A stretch of 64,000 nucleotides of DNA from Gongronella butleri (GCA_025201375.1 JAIWZP010000015.1:496001-560000), one strand, 5' to 3'. Counted from the first letter of the stretch, positions 11,590 through 22,922 are shown. Numbers and translations are program-made. The notes: generated by a model from the sequence alone, not told the origin.

Positions 11590-12240
11590 CAAAGCATTTA
11601 ATGGATGACTTGCGATGTGCTAGCTTGGGTTTGAAGTTTTTGCATCGGTCATTTCACCAGCCTGCAGCCCACTCATCAGCGCACAAAAAGGTGCAAAACA
11701 AAAAAATAAAAAAATGCAAAAAAAATAAAAATTCCATGCAATCCACCACCTTACTTCGGAAATGCCAAACCTTAAATTTTGCAAAAAAATCTTGCCCAAT
11801 GTAGGCACTTTTCTCAGTCGATCGGCGTTCATGCGTCGCCCTTTGGGCTTTTTTCTCAAGCTGGGGCAACCTGCCATTTTGTCTGCCAATGGCAAAGTGT
11901 CGGAATTGTCTGTTTAGGATGCATTGATCACTCGGAGTTCGAAATTTACCAAATTAAGCATTTTCTGAAATTGAAATGTGTGACCCCTGAGTGACCCCTG
12001 AGTGACCCCTGAATTTTCAAAAGTGGTTGTAGCGCTTTGGCGTTTTAAGCTTTTTTGTTGCAAATTTTGCGTTGAATGCGATGCGGCTATTTTTGAGCGG
12101 GGTCAACCATGCAGATGTACAGATGGATGCAAAATGGTACAAATACAGTAGGAGGATTTTGGCATTTTCGAGTCCAAAAAATCGGGCGGTCCGACTTGAA
12201 CACTGGGCTATCGGTATCATGTACCTAGCATACGCCGACT
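11590..12240. repeat. Dispersed repeat, family B (copy 1)
   Basis: Starts GATGACTTGCGATGTGCTAGC and runs through TTTGTCTGCCAATGGC, GATGCATTGATCACTCGGAG, an 11-bp motif GTGACCCCTGA present three times in tandem (about 11,980-12,012), a GTGGTTGTAGCGCTTT block and GAGCGGGGTCAACCATGCAG. Two further copies lie at 32.8 and 55.0 kb, the former with two 11-bp units. Confidence 0.75.
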
Positions 12241-13444
12241 TTGAATTTTGGGGTACGATTTATCCTTTTTTGGAGTCCTCCCCTTTTTTTATGCCGTCGT
12301 TCCCCACCATGTACAGTATTTTATTCTCTTTTTTTTTTGTTTTTTTTGTAAGTTTGCATGCACAGATTTTCCCCCTCATGGATGGAGACAGAAGTGAGCA
12401 GTCGTCGTGTTTTACTTTAGCTGCAAAGGTGCACTTCTTTACTGTATGATATGTTTCTGTGAAAGCGTCTGACGTTGCTTGACCATACAGTCCACTTAGT
12501 AGAACGCATCACACCAAAAAACGACGTGTCACAAGAAAGAAAAGAGACGTGCGAGAGAGAGAGGGCTGGAAAAAAAGTCGCAACTACAACAGTATTATTG
12601 AATGAGTGACGACGAGCGACTGTGCGTGTGAGAAGCCGTTCTACTGAACAAATTAGAGCAAGAGAGACAAACCGTAATATCATAAAAAGATACGTAAAAA
12701 CTATTGCTGTTTGTCGATGATCTAAGGACCGAGCAGGCAAAAAAAAGGGGAGGACTCCAAAAAAGGATAAATCGTACCCTAAAATTCAAAATTGGCCTAG
12801 CATACCGTATGCCGTGACGCAAGAATTATTTAGGTGAATGTGTACGTTTTTAACTTTTTATGCAGTGTAGCGCAAAGCTTCAGCCGTCAGGCATCGAAAT
12901 GATACAGTAGCACGCGTCAATTTCAGTCTACTGACGAGGTCGAAAAATGGATGGATCAAACGCTTTTTTACAGTAGTAGGTACAGTGTTCTTACCGTATT
13001 ATTTACAGTACGTACTGTATGTACCGTACGTAACACGCGCGTTGCCCCTGGATGAAAAATTAATTTAGAATCGAACGATGTTACTCTTGTGTCGCCCCCT
13101 CTCTTTGTACAGTAAAAACGTGAAAAACGCACATTTACCACCAAAAATCAAAAGTCAGCAGCCAAAATAATGTCGTAAAGTACTGTACGATTTCAATTCC
13201 TCGAAATTTTATGTATTTTACCAAGTTTATGAACATCGTGTGAGACAAAAGAGGAGATTGAGCTCTCGACCACGTACAGTATACTGTAGCTATCTTTATT
13301 ATAAGAAGAAATAAAACCCTTCCTTTCTCTTTTAAAAGAAATGATCTTGGAATAACCTCAAACTTCATGGAATAACCTCAAACTTGTACTGAACATACTG
13401 TACATGATCATTTTAGTACCACAACAGGAGCAAAAATGAGCATA
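12241..13444. other. AT-rich non-coding DNA dense in TACTGTA-type palindromes
   Basis: No coding exon is supported. The stretch 12.9-13.4 kb holds many copies of TACAGTA, TACTGTA and GTACAGTAC-like palindromes and short A/T runs. Short open frames on both strands lack homology cues. Confidence 0.4.
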
Positions 13445-13637
13445 CAGTAGGACCTCGATATAACGAAAATCAGAATTTTGGAGTTTGAGCAATTTCGTTA
13501 TATATTTCACAGCCAAATTTCGCTATAGCGCCTTACGGTACTGTATGTCACAGGATAATAGCTGTGCGTCCAAGCCACCAAATTTCGTTATATAAAAAAT
13601 TCGTTATATCGAGGTTCGTTATAACGAGGTCCTACTG
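13445..13637. mobile_element. pogo/Tc1-like MITE, 193 bp, TA target duplication
   Basis: Left end CAGTAGGACCTCGATATAAC and right end GTTATAACGAGGTCCTACTG are inverted repeats of about 20 bp with one or two mismatches. Both sides are flanked by TA (13,443-13,444 and 13,638-13,639). Subterminal TTCGTTATAT motifs repeat inside. CAGT ends with a CTCG-ATAACG core and TA duplication are typical of pogo/Tigger-type elements. There is no coding capacity, so it needed a transposase in trans. Confidence 0.88.
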
Positions 13638-13913
13638 TATCGTCATATACACCCTGTTCATAACTTCTTCTGCGCCCATAAATCTATAGACAATGGCATG
13701 ATGGTTAGAAATGGCGACTGCAGTCGTGTTTCTCGCCAATGCTGTTTTGAACTGCTTAAAAAGTTTAAACAGTCTCTCTTGGATAATCTCTTCGCGATTG
13801 TCTTCAACACCAAGCTCTAAATCTACCGGTATTGTGATGGTAATAAAACCATCTATTTCTTCGTACATAATTTTATTATTTTCAAGCATGGTATGATTTG
13901 GCCAAACATACAC
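13638..13913 (-). CDS. Possible 93-aa protein or gene fragment whose stop lies in a MITE
   Basis: The open frame 13,913-13,632 has a protein-like composition with amphipathic segments (EEIIQERLFKLFKQF) and no low-complexity bias. Its last codons are ATA CAG TAG: the Gln and stop come from the CAGTAG terminus of the pogo-like MITE. So the MITE insertion may have truncated a longer frame. No family is recognised and no intron is required. The upstream side contains the antisense of TACTGTA repeats. It may be a remnant of the same transposon island. Confidence 0.3.
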
Positions 13914-15382
13914 TTAGTTTCAAATAAACAGAGAACTTTATTCAATTCTACTGTAAATTAAATTTTACTGTACATTGAAAGCTGGAAAAATGCCGATTCA
14001 AGCTGTTTTGAGGCAATTCCATCAGAGCAAACCGGGAATAAAGAGCCAATAAAGCAACGACTTTTACAAGAAGCTCGCGAGAACAAACGTAAGACTTGTG
14101 AATATTGGTGGGTTGTAAAGATTCATTTTGGCCAACATGTTTTTTATCATAGTGAACATTGGTCCTTGCGCGAGCTGCGGTAAAATGGGGCACAAAACCA
14201 AAGCAAGTCCTTTTTGTCCAAACAAACGTACAGTAAGTAGAAAATGTTCTGCCATTTAAAATGGTGACCCTGACGTTTTTTTTCTAATTAGAAACCCAAG
14301 GCAAAAAACAGTCCAAGAAGGTGACCAAGAAGCAGAGCGCCAAGGGCACGAAGCAGCTGCAGAAAGACACAGCGGCCAGCACGGCCATGGGGTGCAAAGT
14401 TTGTTTGGAGACGCCGGGTGACCAATGTGAACCACATTCAAGATCATCCTCCAAGAAATGTCACGCCCACAAGCCCACCAAGGCCGAAATCATGGACGGT
14501 CTGCTTGGAAAAAATCATCAGCAGCGGGTGGTCAAGGCGACGCTTCTCAAGAGTCTGTTGATCGCTGGTGAGAATCGGTCCCGCCGTCGACATTTGAGAC
14601 ATTCGGTCGTCCAGCAAGTGCGCAAGCAATGTCGTCGATAAGGCGCAAGCAGCGTACATCCAGGCTCAATGGTACGGTTGTCACATACTGTACTTCTTGC
14701 TCCACACCCTTGACCAAGGCACGCAGCAAGACGATCCTGACCAAGGCGCGCCAGAGCAATCGATCGACAATTTGCTGCAGCAGCTCATCCTTACACAGAA
14801 ATTCCTGTACAGTGCGCTGCAGCTCGTTGGCAGCAAACAAGTGGGCGACAATCAGATCAACAACGCGTTTCCGACTCTATCGGCAGTGTTCCAGCAATTC
14901 GGCAATAACAGCCTCGGCGAGGATGCCTTGGTCGACACTGGGGGCCTGTCCGAAGCGTTGTCGTCCTGTATATGGCGATCGACATGGCGACCGCGTTTGC
15001 CAACGCCATTGTCGCAAATTTCAAGACCCGTGCAATGCAATACATCGCGTTCACCATCCGTTCACAATTACAGCGCTCGGTAAGCTGCAGAGACCGATCC
15101 TTGCCCATGCAGTCGACTGACACATTTTTTTTAATTACGAACGGCCCACAAGAGCAGAAATGAAAAAGATCTGCGAGCTCGCCTGTCAAGCACTGACCAA
15201 TACACGACCTGATGGCGCTGCCACCACTGCCATGGGTATCTCGCAAAATGTGTATGACATCTTGGAGTCTCTGGAAGATCGTCAAGCACTCCTCGGCCCA
15301 AGCTCCGCCACCCAGCCAATCAATGTCGAGCGGCTGACATAACAGCACACGGCAACATCTACGTGGCGTACTGTACATGTAC

Positions 15383-15832
15383 TAGGGTTGTTAATTCGAG
15401 CGAGCGAGACGAGATTCACCTTGTCTCGTCTCGTCTCGACAAAATTTTGGGTCATCTCGATCTCGATCGAGCGAGATTCGAGCGAGATTCGAGAATGTCA
15501 CATGACAAAACTCGAGCATTTTTCTTCAAAACTTTGTCTGCTGGGGTGAAAAAATCCACCAAAAAAGTCGACACAAAGACAAGAGTTGAACCTTTCACAT
15601 CCTGAGTGCCAAGACAAAGCCTTTTCCCATTGCACCACACCACTAATCTAAAATACATGATGAAACATTACACCTACGATAACCTAATTTTTTTGTTCGA
15701 GATTCGAGCGAGACGAGCGAGATTTTACTTTCTTGTCGATCGAGACGAGCGAGATTCAAGTCGTCTCGATCGTCTCGATCTCGTCTCGAACCCTCGAGAT
15801 TTTCGAGCGAGATTCTCGATTTAACATCCCTA
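15383..15832. mobile_element. hAT-like MITE, 450 bp, perfect 8-bp target duplication
   Basis: The direct repeat ACATGTAC flanks the element at 15,375-15,382 and 15,833-15,840. Terminal inverted repeats are TAGGGTTGTTAATTCGAG (left) and TAGGGATGTTAAATCGAG (right, reverse complement), imperfect. Subterminal arrays of GAGCGAGA/TCTCGTC hexamer-type repeats fill both ends. An 8-bp duplication with TAGGG-type ends is characteristic of hAT transposons. No open frame for a transposase, so it is non-autonomous. It interrupts the Fanzor-like relic. Confidence 0.9.
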
Positions 15833-16717
15833 ACATGTACACATGGCTCAAGGAGATGGAGGCGCAAAATGACAATGCGGGCGATGTGCATGGTGACAGG
15901 CTGACAGCCAGATTGTGACCCACCAGGTGGACGCTGGTTGGGTGACGCGTCGTCTTGCTCTCTTGGACGGCATTGGTGACCTGCGCAACAATGTCAGAAA
16001 CAAGCTGCGGACGCACGTGCGCAGGATGATCAACACTGCAAGCAGCGTCGTTGAATTTGGCGCCGCCATCCCAGAGCCCCTGCATCAAGCAACAACTGAC
16101 GGACCTAATGCACGACGACCGGCTCCAGACCCGCTCATCCACGTTCTTGCTTCCTCAACGGCCGTGCATCGATTGATCCCAGCACCTGCGTTGGTCCAGC
16201 ACCGCCCCTGTCATTGCCAAGACCAAGCTTTTCAACCTCGCGCCCCAGACAAATTGGAAAAAGCGGTTCATCACGTTGCCACCCGTGTTGTTCGCTCGCA
16301 TCTTGCGAAGCGCTGGTGTTCCGCATACGCCCTACAACAGAACCGTTGACCCGCTTGGAGAAGAGCCCACAATGGAATGGCAAACGAGAACACGCGCTCA
16401 ATTGGCTGCAGATGCCGTTGTCTTCTCAGAGGTGTTTGACATGAAAAAAGTCCGGCTTGCTTAGGTATGTACTCAAAGTCGTCCAAAAATTGGACATGCA
16501 ATTTAAACATTACCACGGGTGGTTTCATAATTTTTTTGAGTCAGCGGCCCATTTAATCCTTTGAAATTAATGGCTGTGCTTGCATCTGTAAGTGCGCGGA
16601 GGTAGTGGCACAAAAGTGTCATTTCACCTGTTGGCAAATCGAGTTCTAACAAAAAAGAAGGCTCATGCCTCGCGTTGATGGGCTTTTTGCGATCGTTGTT
16701 AGAACAATACAGTACTG

Positions 16718-17748
16718 TACTGTACCGTACCCTCGCAAAAAAATGTCGCAAAGTCAATTTTTCTGCTGTGCCATCTGTAAAATTTATCACTTTAATCTCG
16801 TCTGTATTGATCAATAATGACTCCAATGACATGAAATTTTGTAGAAACACTGGTATGGATGTACTGTATAAAAAAGACTATAAAATTATAAAATGAATAT
16901 CGTGAGCGGATTTTGAAATAGAGCAAAAAAGGAGAACCTGACGCGTCACGCGACGCGACGCGCACCCAAGCCTATACAATGGCCTGTGAAGTCGAATTGT
17001 CATTATGAAACAATATCTCCAAATTTTTCTGAGACAATCGTGGACGTGTCTAATAATTTTTGTCAATTCATTTTAGGGCACATGTGTTAGGTATGCCAGA
17101 GTGCAGTGCGTCAATTAGTCAAATTGTCACTGTGACGCGCCAGGTGCCAAAAAAGTATGGAAAAATCTTGATTTTATCTCTAGCAAACAATTTTAATCTC
17201 TTTGTTGACTTGAAACTATGATAATTATTTAATTTGAAAGGCTAAGAGTGGATACTATTGAGTAGCTGTGATTATATCAACCAGGTAAGGCATCACGGTC
17301 ACACTAAGGAAATCGCGGCAAATGACGCGTCCGACGCGTCACAGTGACAATTTGACTAATTGGCACGCTGCGCTCCGGCATGACGCATGTGCCCTAAAAT
17401 GAATTGACAAATATAATTAGACACCTCCATGATTGTCTCAGAAAAATTTGGAGATATTGTTTCATAATGTCAATTCATCTCCACAGGCCATTGTATAGGC
17501 TTGGGTGCGCGTCGCGTCGCGTGACGCGTCAGGTTCTCCTTTTTTGCTCTATTTCAAAATCCGCTCACGATATTCATTTTATAATTTTATAGTCTTTTTT
17601 ATACATCTATACCAGTGTTTCTACAAAATTTCATGTCATTGGAGTCATTATTGATCAATACAGACGAGATTAAAGTGATAAATTTTACAGATGGCACAGC
17701 AGAAAAATTGACTTTGCGACATTTTTTTTGCGAGGGTACGGTACAGTA
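16718..17748. mobile_element. Foldback element, ~1.03 kb with ~400-bp inverted arms
   Basis: Left end TACTGTACCGTACCCTCGC and right end GCGAGGGTACGGTACAGTA are exact inverted copies. Arms 16,718 to about 17,140 and about 17,345 to 17,748 pair with small differences (for example a short extra TACTGTA in the left arm at 16,862). The arms include a GACGCGTC/ACGCGACGCGACGCG-rich segment. The roughly 200-bp centre is unique. The ends sit in TACAGTAC palindromes, so the target duplication cannot be defined. Mirror-image open frames reading outward from both arms are a by-product of the symmetry. No transposase is encoded. Confidence 0.85.
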
Positions 17749-19257
17749 TAGCCAGCAGGAGCACTTTGACTCTTTGCACCTTGCACGGCCCTCTTCCTCA
17801 CGCTGTTTAGCCCATTACTGTACGACGCGCGACGTCGCTGCTGTCGTCCGTCCACGCTGTTATCATCATATTAAGCATGCTTGGTTTGTCACACGGCCGC
17901 AACAAAATCAGGAATCAGGATCGTGATAGAGTCTGTCATACCGGTATTTATCATTTTTTCATTTTTTCAATTTTTTTAGGGCAAGCAACAGCAGCAGCGC
18001 AGCAACAAGAAAAAAGGCGCTCGCCATTAATGCATGCCGCTGCCTCCACCGCCAAGCCCATCATGGCCACCAAGCAAGGGCAGCAATTGGGCCTTTTTCA
18101 ATCTGCTTCCGCCGCCCGCCACCACCACCAAAACCATCACCACCATCACACCACCACATCATCATCGCCATCTTCATCATCAGCATCATCTTTCCCGCAG
18201 CAGCCACCACCACCACGCGCACAAACACCAATTGACGACCGGCGTATGGTCAACTGGATCGCCACTGGAGCAAGTAAAAAAATGGAAAAAAGTGCAAAAA
18301 GGCAGTGATTTTGCTCACAATTCTCGTTCTTTCACTCTTCTTTTCAGGCCAAAAATCAAGCGCCGTGCGTGTGTGCACTGACCAGGGCCTCCTTCAAGCT
18401 GTCATGGGTTTGGGCAGGAGGATACCACTTTGTACAGGCCGAGTGCAAGTGGGGGGACAGCTTCCATCGCAACACAAGCAAGCAAGTTGCAGAGGTCATT
18501 GGATCTTCTTTGAGCGCTTTGATGGGGAATCATCGCGTGTCGCGCGTCACAACTACTGACAATTTGGCAATCGCATCATCATCAATGGAGACCAACACAA
18601 GGCGGCGGCCCACCATCCATGGGGTCATTCATCAACCATGCAACACAGTCAAAAAGCATGATTATTGATTATTGACCTCTCGTATGACGGCTCGTCATCG
18701 CGCGCGAACGACATTCCAACAACAAGCTGCGGCATGATCAAAGATGCCTCTGACATTGGTGTCAACTGTCAAGGCAAAAAAAAATATGGCACCAAAAAAA
18801 AAAAAACGGCGTACGTATTTGGTGGTTTTGTGACATGAACAGTCATATTTGGCTGGCAAATTGGATTCTGGTGGCTGGAACGCGAGACGCACATCCACAC
18901 GCACATACCGTTTCCATTCTCTCTGGCGGCAATGACGGCGGTATCAAGTCTCAAGGGCACGAAAATGCATATGATGGCAGCGCACAGGCAATGAAAAGGT
19001 CAATTGCTACAGTATCATTGTCACATTTCTTGACCTTGGTGGCATTGGTGGCATTGGTGGTGTCCAAGCAAAGGCGATTTGAACTTGCACTCGCCACCAA
19101 AATCTTGCCGATTGGTCGTAAATGCATCAAACGATGCATTACGGCGATATTTTGGCGGTACCCAAGCAGTCAAAATTATCCATGTGCCATCAGACCCGTC
19201 TCAGTTGGCGGCCTAACAACAGGCGATGCATGACAGCAACTTTGGCGGCGCTCCTTT

Positions 19258-19260
<3 letters not shown>

Positions 19261-19314
<54 letters not shown>
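19261..19314. repeat. Poly-T tract, 54 nt
   Basis: An uninterrupted T run inside the Fanzor-like relic. It may be an expanded intron or retroposon tail; length from raw sequence may be unreliable. Confidence 0.9.
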
Positions 19315-19317
<3 letters not shown>

Positions 19318-20450
19318 CATACGTACAACACATTTGCGGCAAAAATTCATACAACGATGGTGACCACGCATCCTAAACGGACAACGAGACATTGGATACA
19401 TTGGCCAGAACGGCTACGTGCATCAGGCGGGCAAGCCAATGCCAAGTCGGCATCAACATACAGCGGCTATCCATTTTTCGTGTTTTTTGGCCTAACCACG
19501 CTCATCAAGACTTTATGGCGGCAGGACAAATCAAGCACGGTGTACAAATCAATTGGAAATGTCGGTGTTATGGCCATCAGCAGCGCAGCAATGACATATT
19601 GGCAACACATCAACAGCAGATGTCACATTTAAGGGTTTGATGGGCCGTTAAAATGACACTGGCGGCAATCTACCAAAAAGACACAGCTTGCCAACATCAC
19701 ACATGACTCCCACCATTGGCAAACATCATGGATTGACTCTCTAACAAATCGGCCATCGCTTACAACACACCAACACGGTCAAAATATCAACGTGGAAGAT
19801 TCAGCAAATCCACGTAAATGAATCACCAGCACAAACGCCACCAAGGATATCCCAATTCCATGGAACACCGCACGGTCTCACTCTTCATGCACTGCAAAGA
19901 CAAAGTATGTCAAGTGGGCGTAAAAAAAAAAAAAGGGCCAACATACGAACACCCCCGTTTTTTTTCTCGTAGAATTCAGCCCTGCTCATGGCGACAATGT
20001 AGCCATTTGATGCCGCGCTTCGTCTCAAGCACACCAACAGCCACTGTTCCACCTGCAGATGCACCAGAAAGACTCCACGGCCGCGCACATTAAGCAATGA
20101 CATGTTTTGGCAAACGGATCAGCAATCTGCTTGCATTTTGGCGGCCCTGAAGCATACTGGTCGCGCCCCTTCACGACATGAACAAGCAAACAAAGCGTCA
20201 CAAACAAGACAATGATACTAGAACGTTCCACAACTCTGGTGATCGCCTGTGTTTGTCACCATTGCCTGCATTGATACAAGCTTACATGCGCTCAAGCGAC
20301 TACAAGCACCTCAGGTTTGCAACAAATGCACTCTGCAAGTACAAAACACACTGGTTTGACGATCTCGTAGCTCCAAATGGCAAAAAATCGTGCCCAACAC
20401 AAATCATCCAAGTTCAAGCCATTCATCTGCAAGGCCAATGAGGTAAATTA

Positions 20451-21199
20451 CACTACAAACAACACGTAAAGCACGCCATCAGCCATCGATCCAGACATAT
20501 GCATCTCACGCCACGGTAAGTTTATGCACAAGCATTTGTTTTCTTGCTCGCTCACTTTTTTTTTTTTTTTTGTGAAAAGTCTTTCTTTTTAAAATAATTA
20601 GACCCGCAGCATACCCTCCGATAGTTCTGACGCAACTCGATATGTCCCTGGCCATTCCAGACCTTTGATTCCTGCAGGTGACATGCTTTTACAGAAAAAT
20701 GATTAAAATAAAAACTATGTTTATAAAATAATGCCATGACCTGAGACATAAAACATGAGCCACTTGAGTCTTTGCACAATGAGGCGGTGAAAGCTGCTTA
20801 AAAATTGTTCGTCACGCCTGAAATGTGCAGATTTTCTCCTACTTTTTGTTTTTATTTTTGTTCATTGCAACAAAAGATGCCTTACTTTTATTTACCAGGG
20901 GCTGCACAACTCTTGTCGACCCGGCATGGCGACATCTTCATTGCTAAATCTTGAGCGTAACGAGCTCATCTGTTGAGTCAAAAAAAAAATCTAAAAATAC
21001 AAAAAGGCCGTTTTATCACAAGAGTATGTTAAAAGATCGCCGATTTTTTGAAGCTGTCGGCGTGGCTCTTGTTTCCACGATTAACACATTTGAATTTGTA
21101 CCTCTTTCAACGAGTTTCTCTGGAAAATTTTTACGAAAAATCGGTTTTAAGAGTGGCTCAATATACAAGTTGCTACCCATGCACTGCAATACCCCAAAC
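20451..21199. other. AT-rich non-coding stretch
   Basis: No exon or repeat border is clear here. It contains a T run at about 20,557-20,570 and an A-rich stretch at 20,980. Confidence 0.3.
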
Positions 21200-22000
21200 T
21201 CATCTTGTCATTGAAAACCGGCTAGAAACCCATAGCAAAACACGTTTTGCGCACGGTCAAAAGCCATTGGAGCACGCCACGCGCAAATTATAATTTCGTC
21301 ATGGCATGCTCTCAAAATCAAAATCGAAAATTCAGGTCTCCAGAAATCCACCAAACTTGCACACATGATGGACGTGATGGAGAAACCACAAAAAAAATAT
21401 AAAAAGATCAAGGTCGTCTACTCGGTGACGAGCAATGAGCAATTTTGTATTTAATTTCAAAGCCGAATTGCAAAGGAAGAACGCGTCTATAGAGCCGCAC
21501 CAACGCATCCACTAGCATGAGACACTCCACGTGCATGAATTCAATCGAAACAGACGCTTGCAACTCGACGTTTGACGCGCCTTTTCACGCGTCAAACAAT
21601 CACTATGATTCTGTAACCGTGTCAAAAATGCCACAAAATACATTTTTTTCAGTGATCACGGGTGTCTCCCTGCGTAGCAAGCCATGCCCTTTCTGAAGAT
21701 GTGTTTTTATTGGAGATGCTTGCATTTTTCGTTGAGATAGCCTTGAGCCGAAAATAAGACCTAAAACGCGTTTTGCGCCGAAACTAGCCGGTGGACCCCA
21801 GTTTTTCATCTCATTTTCGTCCGTGAAAGTTGCCAGTGTACCATGTATATGAATGGCGTGGCGATCCGAGGACTCAAATTTCCCTGTTTTCAAATCTATG
21901 ACTGTACCCCTTGGAAAATTCGCAATTTTCGAAAATGGTGATTGCGCGTCATCCAGTGCTCATATTGTCTCAAGGGCGGCCAAGTTTGAACGAGAAGATC
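21200..22000 (+). repeat. Dispersed repeat, family C (copy 1)
   Basis: Contains GATGGAGAAACCACAAAAAA, GCAATGAGCAATTTTGTATT, a GCATCCACTAGCA block, then GAATGGCGTGGCGATC further on. The same blocks recur in the same order at 52.37-52.85 kb and inverted at 49.08-49.76 kb. Open frames are short and not shared between copies, so it appears non-coding or strongly decayed. Confidence 0.68.
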
Positions 22001-22830
22001 TGGAATTATTGATTCAAATGGATAGAAATCTTGTTAGTTGGTGAATTCAGTGACCAGTGACAAAAAATAGCACAAAAGGCGCCAATTGCGATCATCTCGG
22101 CTGTCATCTAATTAATCTCATTTGTTATACGCAGGGCGCGATCACATTAACGGAACATGAATCGCACAAGATAAGTTATGCTGGTCAATAGTTCAAGCGC
22201 TGCTGAGGACACCATCAAGCTGTGAAAAAGCCGCCCATTTGCAAATTGCTAGGGCAAAAACGATCAGATCGCTGGACCAGTTGTTCATAATGAACATATG
22301 GAAAGTATCATTCCAAGCGGGGGTCATTCGGATGAGCACACAAGGAAAACAGTGGCTTTACTCGGACAACGCGACTTTTTTTTTTTTTTTGGTAGAGAAA
22401 ATTGATTCTTCATTTATCCATTTGCAGACACCTTTGGCTTTATGGCACCACTCATGGCAACAATGTGCATTAAACACCGCGCGCGAAAACCATACAACTC
22501 CACGATGGTATTCGCAAAAGTGATAATCAATCGTTTTTCCATTTTTTAGCACAACGTTGCGACCTGCCGCGCGAGCGTCGGCATTGACGTCATCAACGAG
22601 GGCACACTTGCCATTGGCTGGTTTTGCTCCGCCATCCAAATTTAGAAGTTGCACTCTCAATTATTTTGCCTTTAAACTGCTTTTTCTTCACCAATTCTGC
22701 TTCAATTGCCACTCCAATAAGCTTATTCAAAAGCCACAGTCCCAAAGAATGCCATGGATGCCGTTTTTTTTCAAAACTTAGTGATTTTGTAATTGACTTT
22801 TCAAGAACCAGTATAAATCACGCCAATAAT
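22001..22830. other. No gene recognised
   Basis: The stretch has several short frames on both strands, one of about 100 codons on the minus strand at 22.36-22.66 kb that ends in a poly-Lys run. None shows a domain or splice support. A TATA-like GTATAAATCA at 22,811-22,820 lies 20 bp before the tRNA gene. Confidence 0.3.
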
Positions 22831-22912
22831 GTCGCTTTGTCCGAGTGGTTAAGGAGATGGCCTGCTAAGCCATTGTGCTTTGCACGCCAGGGTTCGAATC
22901 CCTGAGGCGACG
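22831..22912 (+). tRNA. tRNA-Ser (anticodon GCT)
   Basis: A type II tRNA folds directly from the sequence: acceptor stem GTCGCTT pairs with AGGCGAC at the 3' end with one G-T pair, discriminator G at 22,912. The anticodon loop CTGCTAA gives GCT, reading AGC/AGT serine codons. A long variable arm (TTGTGCTTTGCACGC) is present as expected for Ser. The internal A box (about 22,838-22,854) and B box GGTTCGAATCC (22,891-22,901) are intact. It is followed at once by a T run that serves as a Pol III terminator. No intron. Confidence 0.96.
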
Positions 22913-22922
22913 TTTTTTTTTG
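22913..22922 (+). terminator. Pol III T-run terminator of tRNA-Ser
   Basis: Nine or so T residues begin one base after the discriminator nucleotide, the standard RNA polymerase III stop. Confidence 0.85.

Larger units (their letters stand above)
14125..20450 (+). pseudogene. Decayed Fanzor-like (eukaryotic TnpB homologue) gene, nested with insertions
   Basis: Conserved-looking pieces occur in order on one strand but in shifting frames. An N-terminal zinc knuckle, CASCGKMGHKTKASPFC (about 14,168-14,218), is followed by an intron and a Lys-rich exon. Next come AFANAIVANFKTRAMQYIAF (about 14,990-15,050), FNLAPQTNWKKRFITLPP (about 16,228-16,282) and VVFSEVFDMKKVR (about 16,420-16,458). An ITTGGFIIFLSQRP segment (about 16,510) looks like the ITTDG motif of such proteins. 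An FKLSW-WAGGY segment lies near 18.4 kb, and a C-terminal SSDYKHL then VCNKCTLQVQNTLV (about 20,295-20,355) recalls the EFRTS/CxxC zinc-finger end. This order matches fungal Fanzor proteins as I remember them. Stops and frameshifts are many, the RuvC aspartates were not located with confidence, and two mobile elements interrupt it. Alternative: another Zn-knuckle transposon protein. Confidence 0.42.

Noticed and set aside
13632..14260. Treating 14.0-14.26 kb minus frames as a gene
   Set aside because: They are antisense to the zinc-knuckle exon of the Fanzor-like relic.
16503..17926. Mirror-image ORFs reading MFLQNFMSLESLL outward on both strands
   Set aside because: They are identical because they lie in the inverted arms of the foldback element; they run into unrelated flanks and have no start context.
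22358..22660. 100-codon minus-strand frame with several Cys/His
   Set aside because: Ends in poly-Lys from a T-run; Cys spacing does not fit a known finger.
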